Origin: Gari tellinella
Lineage: Eukaryota; Mollusca; Bivalvia; Cardiida; Psammobiidae
NCBI GenBank assembly: GCA_922989275.2
Contig: OV277864.1
Location: forward strand, 69,692,158-69,756,157
Length of the DNA: 64,000 nt
Reading direction: 5' to 3'
Part shown: positions 51,201 through 60,138 of the stretch, piece by piece
Layout of the letters: every line of letters begins with the position of its first letter
Numbering within the stretch: the first letter of the stretch is position 1
Program-made: the position numbers and the translations under genes
Notes under the pieces: model-generated
Told to the model about the DNA's origin: nothing
Database searches by the model: none
Seen by the model: the letters and a program-made list of their open reading frames with translations, nothing else

Positions 51201-53331
51201 CAGAACAGAGCTTTAGATAAGGAGAGTATTTCAAAACCTTAAATCTTTATTTCTAAACCCTATGGTGTCACTACTCGTTAGAATCGTCTCAAAATGACAA
51301 TTCTAATGAGTAGTAACACCATAGGATTTGGTGCTAAAATGAGTGAGAAAATGTTGGACTTGTTCCAATTTACTCCCTCTTATCTGGAGCCCTGGCAGAA
51401 GGGGTTGGTAGAAGCGCCTTGAGATCCTTCTATGTGGAGATGTCTCTTAGATTCAACTTCACTGTTTTTTCACAGCAGTAAATACTGGGTTGTTTAACCT
51501 TTCTTCACCTGCAGAATATTTATATACAATACTATTAACTATTATATTGGATAATAAAATATGGAATTTTTCCCTCACAAAAGTGTGCAAACTGGCAGAC
51601 AGATTCTATAAGAAAATAGTGCAGACCCTTATCAGACAGCTCCTGAAGGAGCTGTCTGATCTGGGTCTACTCTGTTTTCGAAAAGCATTAATATATTGCT
51701 TGCAGCAGTAGAATGGTTAATGTGTTCACTTACATCAGTGTTGTAGTTGTATCTATAAAACATACCATCAAATCAATATCATCACCAATATACTACCTTG
51801 CAACTAGATAGCTCAAGGCACCAGATAAGGGGAGTATTATAAAAAATCTTTATTTCTGCATTAAATCCTATGGTGTCACTACTCCTTTTCTTCCGAGACG
51901 ATTCTAATGAGTAGTAACACTATAGGATTTGGTGCTGAAATGATTTGAAATTGTTTACTCCCTCTCTAACTGGAACACTGAATGGCTAATCAGGTACAAT
52001 TAATTTTCATTTTTCGTTTTCAAAATAATGCATGTAAACCATAATCAGTGATTGAAAAGGGCGCTAGATTTAGACATAATTATGTGCGTTGTTTCCCAAA
52101 TGGTCTCAACCTTTCATTGCTTATTGTTTTACAAAGACATTTCTGTTTTTGATATATGACTGGTTTATATTGAATTTTAGAGTGTGATTGAAAAAAAATT
52201 CAGAAATTGTAAGTCAAAACAAACAATGTAGACCCTGATCAGGGTCTTAACTGTTTTCAAAGTAAAAATATACTTTGCTGTTCTAGCATTAAAATCCCAC
52301 TTATTTATAAAAAGAAATGCAAATTTAGTTTAAATACAATATATTTATTATATCCAAGCTGACAAAAATCATATAGTTATGAAAATTACTGTGTCAAACA
52401 TTATGCTCATGGTTTTATTTTACTGTTATTTACTAGATGGCATCATCAAGTACATGAAATCCAAGTCTGGACCAGCTTCCAAGGAACTCGCCTCACTTGA
52501 AGAAGCTGAAAAATTCCTGGGAAGTGCAGAATATGGGGTTGTTGGTATGTTCAACTACTTGATTCTACGCATTCAACCCTAGCGACGAGTATAGTCGTCA
52601 TTTACAAACAGTGTACATGTGAGGATTACACTTGTCCTATGCAAACAGTGTAGACCCTGATCAGAGGGCTCCTTAGTATAGTTCCAATTTATACTGTTAC
52701 AAATAAGAATCATAAGAAATATTTTCTATAGCCTAGCAGATAATAGTTTCAAGCAGGCGCATTCTGCTTTACTTTCAACCTGCTTTAAAGACATTACTTG
52801 ACAGAGCTTGGGTGGTAACACCTATCCCCGTAGAAAGCTTCAGTCAAAGCATGCAGCATGCTTTTTAACAGTACAGATGTCTAGGCAAAGAATCAGTTAG
52901 GCGTTTCATGTGAGGCCCAGACTTTATATTTAATAGTTTCATTAGTTTGGTTAGTAAACCTATTGAAAAAAAAACTTGAGTGTGATTATGTTAGGGCCTC
53001 TATAGAAAACTTGAGATTACTAACATTGGCTCATGTTTCCCATGCTTTACAGCTATTTTCTCGTGAGAACAATGAGGGGGGAATCAAGGAATGGACTGGG
53101 GTAATGTAATGTCTTTTAGTGATCAACTATTTTCAATAATAAAAACAGGCTATGGGGTAATGGATTATGTCAAAATTTCATTATATTCTACCATGTTTTT
53201 TCAGGTTTCTTTGAAAAGGGAGATGGTGATCTAGCAGGCACCTTCCAGAAAGTTGCTACTAGCCTCAGTGAAGAGATGAGATTTGCCCACACTAGTGCCA
53301 AGGAAATCAACGATAAATATGGCTTTAAAGA
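48161..53331 (+). CDS. PDIA3: PDIA3 / ERp57 protein disulfide isomerase, 5' part
   Basis: This is the N-terminal part of an ER thiol-disulfide oxidoreductase of the PDIA3 (ERp57) type, which as a family forms and reshuffles disulfides in glycoproteins delivered by calnexin and calreticulin. Exons: 48161-48294, 49043-49130, 49739-49868 or 50884-51001, 52437-52544, 53205-53331, all AG/GT and in phase (191 codons when 50884-51001 is used). Residues 1-17 form a signal peptide ([17 protein letters not shown]). W45-CGHC-K50 is the redox site of the a domain. The b domain starts near [16 protein letters not shown]. The rest of b, b' and a' lies beyond 64000. ATG 48161 is chosen because it opens the signal peptide. 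Confidence 0.92.
48295..49042. other. PDIA3 intron 1, no recognised element
   Basis: No hairpin family copy is seen. A tail-like CAAATAAATTATCTGTTCTG at 48804-48826 could be the 3' end of an old retroelement, but nothing upstream of it is recognised. Confidence 0.4.
49043..49130 (+). CDS. PDIA3: PDIA3 exon 2: CGHC active site
   Basis: Acceptor TTCCCAG, donor GTATGT. It completes W45 and encodes [20 protein letters not shown] then TPVPLIK, ending in phase 0. CGHC is the standard PDI redox motif, with the conserved K-x-L-x-P-E-Y after it. Confidence 0.97.
49164..49421. repeat. CAGCGCTGCCA element carrying nested M1, second copy
   Basis: Inverted ends CAGCGCTGCCATTTCTCCGG and TGGTAGCCCTG, with TTTTTCCGAAATCTTCGGA at left and GGAAATCTTAAGA at right. 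The inner part is the same partial inverted M1 as at 39924 (TAGCTTAAAGAAGGC, AAAGCAGAATGCGCC), ending CGATGGGGTAA. Confidence 0.7.
49739..49868 (+). CDS. PDIA3: PDIA3 alternative exon 3a
   Basis: Acceptor GTCCCTAG, donor GTATTG. 43 codons plus one base, phase 0 in and phase 1 out, exactly as exon 3b. It encodes [20 protein letters not shown] then [14 protein letters not shown]. Aligned with 3b it keeps VDC, the second Cys seven residues on, Gly88, YPTL (cis-proline loop) and FR, but changes VSG to MKL before YPTL and adds four residues at the end. It is read as a mutually exclusive alternative to 3b. An unused fossil exon is the alternative, made less likely by the open frame and intact splice sites. 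Confidence 0.72.
49869..50883. repeat. intron between exons 3a and 3b
   Basis: 49925-50177 is an inverted M1 (AACCCTATACTCTGTAGATA to GGAGTAACGGGTTAA). 50467-50585 is a forward M1 lacking its right half. 50583-50803 is an inverted M1 whose stem centre is deleted. A possible M3 fragment lies near 50260-50310. There is room for RNA pairing between exon choices, but I see no docking-selector pair. Confidence 0.6.
50884..51001 (+). CDS. PDIA3: PDIA3 exon 3b (canonical)
   Basis: Acceptor TGTTAG, donor GTATAT. 39 codons plus one base encode [20 protein letters not shown] then [19 protein letters not shown]. This matches the standard PDIA3 sequence pattern closely, including the structural Cys pair (C77, C84) and the GYPT cis-proline loop. 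Confidence 0.95.
51207..51979. repeat. two M3 elements and a GACAGCTCC palindrome
   Basis: 51207-51394 is M3 (ends TTTAGATAAGGAGAG, CTTATCTGGAGCCCTG; stem ACTCGTTAGAATCGTCTC). 51615-51676 is an M2-type palindrome around CAGCTCCTGAAGGAGCTG. 51813-51979 is a partial M3 that lacks most of its left arm. From 51980 to 52436 only a short AGACCCTGATCAGGGTCT core at 52229 is seen. Confidence 0.65.
52437..52544 (+). CDS. PDIA3: PDIA3 exon 4: [17 protein letters not shown]
   Basis: Acceptor TTACTAG, donor GTATGT. It encodes [20 protein letters not shown] then [16 protein letters not shown], the end of a and start of b. It needs the single base left by exon 3a or 3b. Read directly from exon 2 it hits TGA after six codons. 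Confidence 0.95.
52545..53204. repeat. intron 4: truncated M2 and M1 fragments
   Basis: 52568-52678 is the left part of an M2 element (CATTCAACCCTAGCGACG to AGAGGGCTCCTTAG), joined to an M1 inverted fragment at 52679-52795. A stray M1 end, AGGCTATGGGGTAATGGATTA, lies at 53147-53167. Confidence 0.55.
53205..53331 (+). CDS. PDIA3: PDIA3 exon 5: b domain [18 protein letters not shown]
   Basis: Acceptor TTTTTCAG, donor GTAAGT. It encodes [20 protein letters not shown] then [20 protein letters not shown], a close match to the b domain of PDIA3 (VVGFF, FAHT). It ends on two bases of the next codon. The following exon is not in the window. Confidence 0.95.
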
Positions 53332-53734
53332 GTAAGTAATAAGCATTGTCCTATGTGAATACTAATAGTTGTATGAAAAACAAGTTTTGTAAAAGAAAAA
53401 AGAGCTGACAAGTGAGTAAACTGAGCATTTCAAGAGTTTTCTCCTCTATGACTAAACCAAATGTCACACGTGTTAGAATCTTCTCTTTTAGACGATTCTG
53501 ATGAGTAATAACAGTATACAGATAAGAGTGAGTAAACTGAACAGATCTAACATTATGTCACTCATTTCAGCATCAAATTTTAAGGTATTACTACTATTAG
53601 ACATGGTGTTGGTGCTCTCAGTGACAAGGTTAAGGTACCATGATATATATTTAGAACTCCAAGTGCTTTAATGCTTGTGCAATTTCATGATGTATTCGTT
53701 CAAGTAAAGTATTACTGTTTTACTCCTGTTTGTT

Positions 53735-53825
53735 GCCACACTGATGATGAGTTCCTCTTTGAGCCAAAATTCCTTACTCATCTGATCTAACCCATGATCA
53801 TTAAATGATAGGACTGAAGTGTGGC
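53735..53825 (+). ncRNA. box C/D snoRNA, type A, divergent founder-like copy
   Basis: 91 nt. Terminal stem GCCACAC/GTGTGGC, box C ATGATGA (53744-53750), guide AAATGATAGGA, box D CTGA (53814-53817). The middle differs wholly from the other copies apart from GAGCC and ATGATCAT. The stem differs in sequence from the array copies yet pairs fully, which supports a real RNA. Confidence 0.85.
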
Positions 53826-54282
53826 CAAACTAAAACTTTTTGTTTGAACTGAAATATTGATAATCCACTGAAAGTCCAAGGAAGTGTGAATATCCACAGG
53901 CTCCGTTTATTTGTTGACAAATTTATTACACTCAACTAGTTCAGACCTTATTCAGGTCTTCCTTAGGAGTAATATTGAAATATTGATAAAAGGAAAGCAA
54001 GAGCCCCAGATTAGTCAAATATTTCAAAACCATCATCGTGATGTCTTTACAAAACCCATTGATGTGATTGCAACAATTCTAGTGTTCTAGTGGGTAGTCA
54101 CAACATGGGGTTTGTGGAGACATGATAAAGAAAAATTGATGTTTACACAATTTATTTTACTTGCCCCTATTTGGAACACTGTAAGCCAAAGAAAAATATG
54201 TTGTGTTGATTTATACACAAGCTTTCAAATTTATTTTCATCATCTTAAACCTTTTCTCCCATTGTCAGTTGCAGTTTGAATC

Positions 54283-54348
54283 ATGCTGAAAGTAAAACAG
54301 AAAGCTCCTTCAGGAGCTTTCTGTTTTACTTTCAGCCTGATATAAGCA
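54283..54348. repeat. hairpin, AAACAGAAAGCTCC type
   Basis: Arms ATGCTGAAAGTAAAACAGAA and TTCTGTTTTACTTTCAGCCT around AGCTCCTTCAGGAGCT. It stands alone, without recognisable element ends. Confidence 0.65.
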
Positions 54349-54498
54349 GTATATACTTTTGAGGATGCAGAATAACTTTCCTGTAGCCTTTAGTGAAAAG
54401 ACATTTCTATTGTAGAAACATTTGAGATATGGATAATTTATGGAAAGACTTTTCTATGAAGGAAAGATATAATTCAATATTAAGTATATATCCATATC

Positions 54499-54578
54499 GA
54501 CATACTCATGATGATTCATCAGAGCCTAAATCTTGAGTGATTTACAATGATCATGAAATGATAGGACTGAGGTATGTC
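54499..54578 (+). ncRNA. box C/D snoRNA, type A
   Basis: 80 nt. Stem GACATAC/GTATGTC, box C ATGATGA (54508-54514), C'-like TGATCATGA, guide AATGATAGGA, box D CTGA (54567-54570). The guide would direct 2'-O-methylation of the A in 28S UCCUAUCAUU by the D+5 rule. Middle reads CTTGAGTGATTTACA. Confidence 0.85.
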
Positions 54579-54630
54579 TAGGACTAAGAACAGTAAAACA
54601 GATGGTTAGCAGTCAATGAAATATATTCTT

Positions 54631-55022
54631 TAACCCCATTGCCCCATAAATACACGTTTTAACACCTTAAATTTATTCCTCCACTATAGAAAATAGTTCC
54701 ACTTTAAATACCTAGTCATGATTATGCAAAATAAGGAACATTTTCTATATCTTAGTAGAGCTGAAAGTAAAGCAGAATGCTCAATAAGGGGCAAGCTTTA
54801 CTTTCAACCTTCTTTAAGTGGTCACCAGGGTAACAGGTTAATGCAGACAACGGGCGGGCAAAGGTTATTCAATAATCTAGGTCCATTGTTCATTGCCAAA
54901 CATGTAAATTACCTGTACCCAAAACTGTATTTTAACAACCCGCCCATTCTGCTTTCTTTCAACCTGCTTTAAGTTGTCATCTTTCATCAAAGCTAAAAAC
55001 AGGCTATGGAGTAATGGATTAA
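54631..55022 (-). repeat. M1 copy split by an insert
   Basis: Inverted M1 starts TTAACCCCATTGCCCCATAA, with stem AAAGCAGAATGCTC. Its right part recurs at 54945-55022 after about 100 bp that begin ACAACGGGCGGG and end ACAACCCGCCC, a small GGGCGGG-ended insert. Confidence 0.5.
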
Positions 55023-55123
55023 GCAGTCGTCTTTAAGTAAGCCAGTAAATTAGAGGCTTTCTTAGTGTTTATATTTGAAGAACTAGAGTATGGGAGTTTG
55101 TTACTCTGCCTATAGTTAGTTTT

Positions 55124-55203
55124 GATATACTCATGATGATTCATCTGAGCCTAAATATTGAATGACAGACAATGATCATGAAATGATAGGACTGAGGTAT
55201 GTC
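55124..55203 (+). ncRNA. box C/D snoRNA, type A
   Basis: 80 nt. Stem GATATAC/GTATGTC (a T in the 5' arm leaves one G-U pair), box C ATGATGA, guide AATGATAGGA and box D intact. Middle ATTGAATGACAGACA. Confidence 0.83.
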
Positions 55204-55335
55204 TAGGACAAGTGAGTTTATATTTAGATTCTCTGCAGTATTTGTCGATTTATTTTGAAACCTCGTTTTCTGATATTTTTTTGTGTCAGCAGGTTTAGTA
55301 TTGTATTGAAGTATTCACAAAGTTGAAGATTTTAA

Positions 55336-55406
55336 GACCTGTGATGATTTTACAGTTTCTCTACCCCTCTGAGTTGATTCTGAGGAGAAATTCTGTGACT
55401 GAGGCA
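55336..55406 (+). ncRNA. box C/D snoRNA-like, type B
   Basis: Box C GTGATGA (55341-55347), D' CTGA in CCCCTCTGAG, C'-like TTGATTCTGA, box D CTGA (55399-55402). Candidate guides are GTTTCTCTACCCCT and GGAGAAATTCTGTGA. The terminal stem is short (ACC/GG). I do not recognise an rRNA or snRNA target. Confidence 0.6.
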
Positions 55407-55510
55407 TCAGTATTTAAGTCAGCCAGTAAATAAGAGGCTTTATTAGTGTTGATATTTGAAGATCTAGATTTCAGGAGTTTGTTTCTTTGCCTATACATGT
55501 GGTTTGTTTT

Positions 55511-55590
55511 GACATACTCATGATGATTCATCTGAGCCTAAATATTGCATGACAAACAATGATCAGGAAATGATAGGACTGAGGTATGTC
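55511..55590 (+). ncRNA. box C/D snoRNA, type A
   Basis: 80 nt, 105 nt after the type-B unit ends. All boxes, stem and guide are intact. It has ATTGCATGACAAACA in the middle and GATCAGGAAATGATAGGA (catg to cagg) before box D. Confidence 0.85.
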
Positions 55591-55668
55591 TAGGTCTAAG
55601 TGAGTTTATACTTAGATTCTCTGCAGAATTTGTCGATTTATTTTGAAACCTCTCGTTTTCTCATATAT

Positions 55669-56157
55669 TTTTATGCCCCCAGCATCGACAGATGCGGGGC
55701 ATATAGTAATCGTCCTGTCCGTCCGTCCGTCCGTCCGTCCGTCCGTGCGTGCGTCCGTAACAAGGTTAAGTAGATTTTACCGTTTCGTCTAGCATCAACA
55801 CCGCTTACCCAAATGCTTGGATACTTATACAGTTGTTGCCTTGGACCATTCCCTATCCACCAATATCACCAAACTTTGATTTTGACCTTGACCTTGACCT
55901 AATTTGGACTTAGAAAATTTTAAATAGGCTTTTTCTTGGTTAACTAGATTTTACCGTTTCATCTAGCATCAACACAACTGACTACAATGCTTTGATACTT
56001 ATACAGTTGTTGTCTTGGACCATTACCAACTAAACAATAATACCCAAGCTCAGTTTGACCTTGACCTTGACCTAATTTGGACTTAGAAAAGATTCAGAAT
56101 ATATTGTCAAGGATGCCACTGGGGGCATAAGCGTTTATTGAACGCGCAGTCTTGTTT
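55669..56157 (+). repeat. TTTTATGCCCCC repeat inserted in the snoRNA array
   Basis: Starts TTTTTATGCCCCCAGCATCG with GGGGCATATAGTAATCGTCC and a (GTCC)n run at 55716-55757. Two internal units each have ATACTTATACAGTTGTTG and TTTGACCTTGACCTTGACC. It ends GGGGGCATAAGCG ... GTCTTGTTT. The array spacer is continuous on either side (CTCATATATTT ... TGTGTCAGCAGGTG). Confidence 0.75.
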
Positions 56158-56210
56158 GTGTCAGCAGGTGTAGTATGGTATTGAAGTATTCACAAAGTTG
56201 AAGATTTTAA

Positions 56211-56281
56211 GACCTGTGATGATTTTACAGTTTCTCTACCCCTCTGAGTTGATTCTGAGGAGAAATTCTGTGACTGAGGTA
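56211..56281 (+). ncRNA. box C/D snoRNA-like, type B
   Basis: Identical to the 55336 copy from GACCTGTGATGA to GACTGAGG. Here GGTA follows box D, so the stem gains a pair (ACC/GGT). Confidence 0.6.
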
Positions 56282-56379
56282 TAAGTTTTTAAGTCAGCCA
56301 GTAGATAAGAGGCTTTCTTAGTGTTTATATTTGAAGATCTAGCATTCTGGAGTTTAATTCATTGCCTATAGTTAGTTTT

Positions 56380-56459
56380 GACATACTCATGATGATTCAT
56401 CTGAGCCTAAATATTGAATGACAGACAATGATCATGAAATGATAGGACTGAGGTATGTC
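56380..56459 (+). ncRNA. box C/D snoRNA, type A
   Basis: 80 nt, starting 169 nt after the start of the upstream type-B unit. Consensus form: stem GACATAC/GTATGTC, ATGATGA, ATTGAATGACAGACA, AATGATAGGA, CTGA. Confidence 0.87.
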
Positions 56460-57110
56460 TAGGACTATGTTATGCATTATGCAGTCACCTGTCTTTAAAG
56501 ATCTACAGGCTACAGTATTCAATGGTCCCTTATTTACAGGTTTGACTTCTGGTATTATTTAGAGCTGACGGCATTTTAAAGTTGAACTCAAGGGAGGTAA
56601 CTCGTTTTGTGCAACATTTTGTCAGAACTTCTTGAAATCATGTATAAAATGTAAATTCCACTGTAGATTTTCATTTTTGTGACTAGTAGAATTAAGTTAT
56701 ATCTATTTAATAAGAGTAAAATTAGTGTATGTTAAACAGCTAGATTTTTTGTAATTTGAGATTTAGTGACTTTTTCAGAATTTGATTTTTTTTAAATCAT
56801 TGATATTTCCAGAAAATATGTCATGAAATATTTTTGTTTGCACAATATCTTATAGTCTCTGTACAGTTTACTTGAATATACAGAAATTATTGAGTTATAT
56901 CATTTTATAAAGAAAATATTCCTGTTCATTAAAAAAGGAGCTTTCCTCGACAAATGGTCCTGTCAGAAAAAAACGGCACTGTAATTTTTTTTCTTTTAAT
57001 GGTTTTTCACTCTCCATATGGTATATTTCAATTTAATCAAGGTTTCAAAGAATTCTGACACGGAATAAGCTGACCCGCGAACCACCTTAAAAACAGACTT
57101 TCATGTTCAG
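56460..57110. other. AT-rich spacer, no recognised element
   Basis: This 650-bp stretch breaks the regular spacing of the array. It holds long A/T tracts and no snoRNA box pair, hairpin family or open frame that I can support. Confidence 0.4.
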
Positions 57111-57233
57111 GTTTTGACTGTTGTTAGCATCAGTATTCAAGTCACCCAGTGAAGAAGAGGCTTTATTAGTGTTGATATTTGAAGATCTAGATTTCTGGAG
57201 TTCGTTTCTTTGCCTATACATGTGGTTTGTTTT

Positions 57234-57313
57234 GACATACTCATGATGATTCATCTGAGCCTAACTATTGAATGACAAACAATGATCAGGAAATGATAGG
57301 ACTGAGGTATGTC
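57234..57313 (+). ncRNA. box C/D snoRNA, type A
   Basis: 80 nt, intact boxes and stem. Middle ATTGAATGACAAACA with GATCAGGAAATG, like the copy at 55511, so these two and their flanks (GCCTATACATGTGG) belong to one subgroup. Confidence 0.85.
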
Positions 57314-57449
57314 TAGGTCTAAGTGAGTTTATACTTAGATTCTCTGCAGAATTTGTCGATTTATTTTGAAACCTCTCGTTTTCTCATATATTTTTTGTGT
57401 CAGCAGGTGTAGTATGGTATTGAAGTATTCACAAAGTTGAAGATTTTAA

Positions 57450-57520
57450 GACCTGTGATGATTTTACAGTTTCTCTACCCCTCTGAGTTGATTCTGAGGA
57501 GAAATTCTGTGACTGAGGTA
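57450..57520 (+). ncRNA. box C/D snoRNA-like, type B
   Basis: Same sequence as the copies at 55336 and 56211 through box D, followed by GGTATAAG as at 56211. Confidence 0.6.
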
Positions 57521-57618
57521 TAAGTTTTTAAGTCAGTCAGTAAATTAGAGGCTTTCTTAGTGTTCATATTTGAAGATCTAGCATTCTGGAATTTAATTCA
57601 TTGCCTATAGTTAGTTTT

Positions 57619-57698
57619 GACATACTCATGATGATTCATCTGAGCCTAAATATTGAATGACAGACAATGATCATGAAATGATAGGACTAAGATATCTG
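57619..57698 (+). pseudogene. type-A snoRNA with destroyed box D
   Basis: Box C, middle and guide are intact, but box D is CTAA and the 3' stem strand is GATATCT in place of GTATGTC. Without box D it should not form a stable C/D particle. Confidence 0.7.
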
Positions 57699-57744
57699 TA
57701 GATCTAGCATTCTGGAGTTTAATTCATTGCCTATAGTTAGTTTT

Positions 57745-57824
57745 GACATACTCATGATGATTCATCTGAGCCTAAATATTGAATGACAGACAATGATCAT
57801 GAAATGATAGGACTGAGGTATGTC
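57745..57824 (+). ncRNA. box C/D snoRNA, type A
   Basis: 80 nt consensus copy, offset 126 bp from the broken copy at 57619. The intervening flank (GATCTAGCATTCTGGA ... TAGTTAGTTTT) is repeated too, so this is a local tandem duplication. Confidence 0.87.
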
Positions 57825-57947
57825 TAGGACTATGTTTATATTTAGATTAGAAAAATAAAGATGGATGGATGAGTTGAAAATAAAGACATATTTTCTTCAT
57901 TGTCAGTATTAGGGTAATGAAATTTGCAGAATTTGTCAATTTACATA

Positions 57948-58096
57948 GCACCAGATAAGCGTAGTTTTTCAAAAACTAAAATCATTATTTCTGAATTAAA
58001 CGATTCTAATGAGTAGTAACACCATAGGATTTGGTGCTGAAATTAGTGAGAAAATGTTTGATTTGTTGAAATAACTACGTCTTATCTGGAGCCCTG
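57948..58096. repeat. M3 element lacking its left stem arm
   Basis: Starts AGCACCAGATAAGCGTAG and ends CTTATCTGGAGCCCTG. Only the right stem arm ACGATTCTAATGAGTAGTAA remains. Confidence 0.65.
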
Positions 58097-58194
58097 TATT
58101 TAGTATGACACCTCTCGTGTTGTGGCTTGGTTTGTGTTGGCTTGTATACCATAGTTGTTTTGAATTGAAGTATGCACAATGTTGAAGATTTGAA

Positions 58195-58263
58195 GACCTG
58201 TGGTGATTTTAGTTTCTCTTCCCCTCTGAGTTGTTTGTGAGGAGAAATTTTGTAACTGAGGCA
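58195..58263 (+). pseudogene. type-B snoRNA-like unit, decayed
   Basis: Box C is GTGGTGA instead of GTGATGA. ACAG is lost after the box, and box D is preceded by TTTTGTAA. The rest aligns with the other type-B units. Confidence 0.5.
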
Positions 58264-58274
58264 ATTCTATTGAA

Positions 58275-59025
58275 CAGGGCTCCAGATAAGAGGGAGTAAA
58301 CTGAACAATTCCAATATTTTCTTATTTCAGCACTAAATCCTCATTAGTGAACATATACAATAACTTTTTGGGCTGCTATTATGAGGCATATTTATAAATG
58401 TTGAGTTAGCCATAATCTCATGTGTGATCCAGGTCTGATATGTAGTTGGAGCCAAAACTTCTGTATGGGCTGCTGGTCTGTAGGAAAAAATGGATCTACA
58501 CAACTTTATATTGATCCTCAAGTATGCTCAGTGTTGTCTTCAAAAACATATGTGATAGCTCCAGCAAGTGGGTCCAGGTCAGATTTAGTGCCATACCGAT
58601 ATGTCTCGGGCTACTGGTCTATCTATGATCTGGATCCTCTAGCTATGCAAAAACTTTTAAATTTTATTATTTAACATAGTATTGCATAAAAATATATTTT
58701 TAACTATGATTATACTTATGATCTCACCTTATAGAAAGCTTTTATAGGAGTCTCTTATAGAAGTCTCTTAACTATTTTAATGCATATTTTATTACAGATT
58801 GTTTGTTTAAATTGTTACTGGATAATCTTGTTATGACGGACAATAGCTTAAAGCTAGTGTTAATATGTTTGACTGAAACCGACTATAAATAAAGATTATC
58901 TTATCTTATCTTATCTTATTAGAATCGTCTCGAAGAGACGATTCTAATGAGTAGTGACACCATAGGGTTTTATGCAAAAGTAAAGATTTTACGTTTTGAA
59001 ATACCCCCCTTATCTGGAGCCCTGT
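58275..59025. repeat. M3 element split by a retroelement-like insert
   Basis: M3 left end GGGCTCCAGATAAGAGGG runs to 58341 (CACTAAATCCT). The right stem and end resume at about 58918 (TTAGAATCGTCTCGAAGAGA) through CTTATCTGGAGCCCTG. Confidence 0.65.
58342..58919 (+). mobile_element. insert with TTATC-repeat tail, LINE-like 3' end
   Basis: About 580 bp ending AATAAAGA then a TTATC repeat (58892-58919), the kind of short tandem tail seen on some non-LTR retrotransposons. An 84-codon frame at 58420-58674 has no family I recognise; it could be the end of a retroelement ORF. Confidence 0.45.
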
Positions 59026-59375
59026 ATTGAATGACAACACAATCTGAATACTTTACTCGGTCTCAATACTCCATTGATTTTTGATATGCCTTTAATTTAT
59101 CCATCCACTGACGAAAATAGTTTCAATTTGTACTTTCACTCTGTGCATATTAAGAAATGTTTTCTATAAACGAGAAGATGGTAAATTAAAGCAGCTCAAA
59201 TTTATAATGTAGGTTTGCAAATTATACACTTAAAAGTCATGTCTGTATGGTTTAAAAACAGACTTTCATGTTCAGGTTGTGACTGTTGATAGCATCAGTA
59301 TTTAAGTCACACAGTAAGGAGAGGCTTCCCTAGTGTTTATATTTGAAGAACTAGAGTTCTTGAGTTGGTAGTTTT

Positions 59376-59455
59376 GACATACTCATGATGATTCATCAGA
59401 GCCTAAATCTTGAGTGACAAACAATGATCATGAAATGATAGGACTGAGGTATGTC
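59376..59455 (+). ncRNA. box C/D snoRNA, type A
   Basis: 80 nt, intact stem, boxes and guide. Middle CTTGAGTGACAAACA with ATCAGAGCC after box C. It lies in the first unit of the 500-bp duplication. Confidence 0.85.
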
Positions 59456-59875
59456 TAGGACTAAGTTTGTTATGCAAAAGTAAAGATTTTACGTTTTGAA
59501 ATACCCCCCTTATCTGGAGCCCTGTATTGAATGACAACACAATCTGAATACTTTACTCGGTCTCAATACTCCATTGATTTTTGATATGCCTTTAATTTAT
59601 CCATCCACTGACGAAAATAGTTTCAATTTGTACTTTCACTCTGTGCATATTAAGAAATGTTTTCTATAAACGAGAAGATGGTAAATTAAAGCAGCTCAAA
59701 TTTATAATGTAGGTTTGCAAATTATACACTTAAAAGTCATGTCTGTATGGTTTAAAAACAGACTTTCATGTTCAGGTTGTGACTGTTGATAGCATCAGTA
59801 TTTAAGTCACACAGTAAGGAGAGGCTTCCCTAGTGTTTATATTTGAAGAACTAGAGTTCTTGAGTTGGTAGTTTT

Positions 59876-59955
59876 GACATACTCATGATGATTCATCAGA
59901 GCCTAAATCTTGAGTGACAAACAATGATCATGAAATGATAGGACTGAGGTATGTC
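59876..59955 (+). ncRNA. box C/D snoRNA, type A, exact duplicate
   Basis: Identical to the copy at 59376, exactly 500 bp downstream. Confidence 0.85.
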
Positions 59956-60138
59956 TAGGACTAAGTTTGTAGTATGATTAAAAAATAAAGACAAATTTTC
60001 TTCATTGTCAGACAGTCTAAGGGTTATGGACGTGCAGTATTTGTCAATTTTTTTTGAAACCTCTTGTGTTGTGATTTGGTTTGTGTGAGCAGGTGTTGTT
60101 GATTTTAATTGAAGTATGCCAAATGTTGAAGATTTGAA

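Larger units (their letters stand above)
58971..59970 (+). repeat. 500-bp exact tandem duplication
   Basis: 58971-59470 and 59471-59970 appear identical base for base. Each unit includes an M3 right end, an M1 remnant (TTTAATTTATCCATCCACTG), and one type-A snoRNA. Confidence 0.9.

Noticed and set aside
55336..55406. Assigning type-B units to a known snoRNA such as U14, U18 or U24
   Set aside because: Neither guide segment nor overall sequence matches what I recall of those RNAs, and the terminal stem is weak.
55716..55757. (GTCC)n run as a regulatory or replication signal
   Set aside because: It is the normal internal microsatellite of the TTTTATGCCCC repeat, also hinted at in the copy at 24884.
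58420..58674. 84-codon frame as a missing PDIA3 exon
   Set aside because: The peptide does not resemble the b or b' domain, has no matching splice phase, and sits in an insert with a TTATC tail.
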